Shown here: piece after piece, positions 5,597 to 7,318 of the stretch
Position numbering within the stretch: the first letter of the stretch is position 1
Layout: every line of letters begins with the position of its first letter
Assembly (NCBI GenBank): GCA_023453665.1
Contig: JAEXTA010000133.1
Coordinates: forward strand, 1 to 7,318
Length of the DNA: 7,318 nucleotides
Direction of reading: 5' to 3'
Source of the DNA: Bacteroidota bacterium
GTDB lineage: Bacteria > Bacteroidota > Ignavibacteria > Ignavibacteriales > Ignavibacteriaceae
Made by a program: the position numbers and the translations under genes
The notes under the pieces: generated by a model
Told to the model about the DNA's origin: nothing
The model's database searches: none
What the model saw: the letters and a program-made list of their open reading frames with translations, nothing else

Positions 5597-7318
5597 ATGT
5601 CTTTGCTTTACAGAATTTCTTTAGTAATGATTTTTACATTTAGTTTTCTTCCCGGCATGTTTGCACAGGGAACATTAAAGGGGATAGTAACTGATTCATT
5701 ATCAGAAATACCTCTGATTGGTGCAAATGTATTTTTACTAGGCACCTCCCTGGGTAGTGCAGCAAATATTGAAGGAGAATATTCAATACATCCAATTCCT
5801 GAAGGCACATATACATTAAAAGTATCATACATAGGTTATAAAGCCAAAGAGATAGTTGTAAACATAACTTCAAATAAAGTTCTTGAATTAAATGTTTCAC
5901 TTGCGTTAGATGTTGTGATGGGTGATGAAGTAATAGTAACAGGGCAGATGATGGGACAGATATCAGCGATAAACCAGCAGAGAACATCAAATACAATAAT
6001 TAATGTGGTGTCGGAGGAAAAGATTAAAGAATTAGCTGATGTAAATGCGGCTGAAACAATTGGTCGTTTACCGGGTGTTTCCATATTGCGTTCTGGAGGT
6101 GAAGCTAATAAAATAATCTTAAGAGGTCTTGATGCTAAATTCACGAACATAACTATTGATGGTATAAAAGTTCCCCCAACTGACGCAACGGCGAGGGGTG
6201 TAGATCTTAGTATGATTTCGCAGAGTTCACTTGCGGGTATTGAATTATACAAAGCTCTAACTCCTGATAAAGATGCAGATGCACTGGCAGGAAGTGTTAA
6301 TCTTGTTACACGAAAAGCCCCAGATGTTCGAAAGTTAAGAACCGATCTAAAAGGAAGCTATAATAATCTAATGCAATCCGCGAATCAGTATGATTTTTCA
6401 ATGCAGTATGGTGAACGGTTTTTTGACAACTTATTAGGTGTTCAATTATTTGGAAACCTTGAAAATAGGATTAGAAGTAACGAACGAATAAATGTTGATT
6501 ATGCCAATGCAGATACTACAAGATTTGATTACCATATCGAAGATTTTCTACTTGAGTTTACTGATGAAATCCGGAAAAGAGAAGGATTTAGTTTATTCTT
6601 AGACTTTAACACTCCCGATGATGGAACAATAAGATTTAATAATGTTTACAGTAAAACAAATCGGAACTACTTTTGGTCAACAAGAGATTATCCAACAAGA
6701 GGAGGAGGGACACTCAATGGTCAAACAGTGTATAATTACAGAGATAGAGAACAGGATTTATTCACTTTTAATAGTTCAATTCGGGGAGATAATCATCTTT
6801 TAGGATTAGGAATAAATTGGGGTTTATCATTTGCTCAGTCAGAATCGGAATACCCATTTGATTATGAATTACTTTTTGTTGAACCAAATGGTATGAACGA
6901 AGCTCCTGAGATTCAGAGCAACCCTGAACAACTGATTCCCTACGCTGTAAACAATTTCAGAAACACAGATTTACAATGGGCTTATTACAGGTCGCAAGAT
7001 AATTTTGATAAAGAAAGAACAGCATTTCTTGACATTTCAAAAGAATATGAATTGGGAAAATTATTTGCCGGACAACTAAAGATTGGAGGTAAATATAAAT
7101 CCAAAGATAGATCTAATACCAGAACTGAAGATTTGACACCTTATTATTTAGGTAGGTGGTTTACTCATGAAAGATTACCTGATGGGACTTTCAGACCAAA
7201 AGATTTTACAGGTACTTACTTTGAAGCTTGGTGGAGAGCGGGTGGTGGAACTGCATTTATATCAGATTTCCTTTATAATAATTCGGATTCGAGGGATGTA
7301 TATGGCTCATATTCATTG
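5597..7318 (+). CDS. TonB-dependent outer-membrane receptor, N-terminal part (runs off the right edge)
   Basis: An open frame of 574 codons with no stop. Residues 1-23 are a signal peptide (cleavage at MFA-QG). Residues about 25-103 form a carboxypeptidase-regulatory-like beta-sandwich (KGIVTDSLSEIPLIGANV start, EGTYTLKVSYIGYK end). DEVIVTGQ (110-117) is a likely TonB box. The plug domain follows (about 130-240) with AETIGRLPGVSI (152-163), a LRG motif (175-177), ITIDGIKVP (185-193) and the closing AGSVNLVTRKAP (231-242). From about 248 on, alternating aromatic/polar strands mark the start of the beta-barrel. Family receptors are usually 850-1100 residues, so roughly half is missing to the right. 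The plug resembles receptors of the TonB-Xanth-Caul type used for plant polysaccharide fragments, which work without SusD. Next to a pectate lyase and esterase the likely cargo is oligogalacturonide; substrate cannot be read from sequence. Confidence 0.9.
   Translation, partial: MSLLYRISLVMIFTFSFLPGMFAQGTLKGIVTDSLSEIPLIGANVFLLGTSLGSAANIEGEYSIHPIPEGTYTLKVSYIGYKAKEIVVNITSNKVLELNVSLALDVVMGDEVIVTGQMMGQISAINQQRTSNTIINVVSEEKIKELADVNAAETIGRLPGVSILRSGGEANKIILRGLDAKFTNITIDGIKVPPTDATARGVDLSMISQSSLAGIELYKALTPDKDADALAGSVNLVTRKAPDVRKLRTDLKGSYNNLMQSANQYDFSMQYGERFFDNLLGVQLFGNLENRIRSNERINVDYANADTTRFDYHIEDFLLEFTDEIRKREGFSLFLDFNTPDDGTIRFNNVYSKTNRNYFWSTRDYPTRGGGTLNGQTVYNYRDREQDLFTFNSSIRGDNHLLGLGINWGLSFAQSESEYPFDYELLFVEPNGMNEAPEIQSNPEQLIPYAVNNFRNTDLQWAYYRSQDNFDKERTAFLDISKEYELGKLFAGQLKIGGKYKSKDRSNTRTEDLTPYYLGRWFTHERLPDGTFRPKDFTGTYFEAWWRAGGGTAFISDFLYNNSDSRDVYGSYSL

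Noticed and set aside
5587..5599. GATATACCATG at the receptor start resembles the phage T7 gene 10 / expression-vector start region
   Set aside because: The match is only 11 bases, the flanking sequence is continuous native-looking DNA and no other vector sequence is present, so chance is the best explanation.
5608..6252. Three long antisense open frames opposite the TonB receptor start
   Set aside because: The plus strand has an excellent receptor with a strong ribosome binding site. The antisense frames lack ribosome binding sites and protein-like motifs.

Overview
The window is AT-rich, roughly two thirds A+T by eye. It reads like chromosomal DNA from the Bacteroidota/Ignavibacteria/Chlorobi group. 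The reasons are a TonB-dependent receptor with an N-terminal carboxypeptidase-regulatory-like domain, a PL10 pectate lyase beside a secreted esterase, and one promoter that fits the Bacteroidota TTG-N17-TAnnTTTG form. Clear Shine-Dalgarno sequences before two genes would fit Ignavibacteria-like lineages better than classical Bacteroides. This is inference; there is no rRNA or marker gene to settle it.

Region 1 (1-2301) is a regulatory segment followed by a two-gene operon. The genes are a cytoplasmic GT-B-fold glycosyltransferase-like protein related to the CDP-glycerol glycerophosphotransferase group, and a calcineurin-type metallophosphoesterase whose start lies within a few bases of the first gene's stop. 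Four TTAACA-like hexamers at an exact 11-bp period (202-240) end about 10 bp before a -10-like hexamer. This is the layout of a PhoB/PhoP-activated promoter. The likely reading is phosphate-responsive envelope or lipid remodelling, which is a hypothesis.

Region 2 (2302-5167) is a pectin-degradation segment. It holds a secreted PL10 pectate lyase, a small VOC/glyoxalase-fold protein on the opposite strand, and a secreted alpha/beta-hydrolase of the carbohydrate-esterase type that probably removes acetyl or other ester groups from pectin. The lyase is preceded by a good Bacteroidota-type promoter overlapping a large imperfect dyad.

Region 3 (5168-7318) has a 429-bp non-coding stretch with two adjacent hairpins, a TTGACA promoter candidate and a CG-centred palindrome. 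It is followed by the first 574 codons of a large TonB-dependent outer-membrane receptor that runs off the right edge. In context the receptor would import the oligogalacturonides released by the lyase and esterase, but its substrate cannot be read from the sequence. I see no RNA genes, CRISPR arrays, insertion sequences or phage genes.
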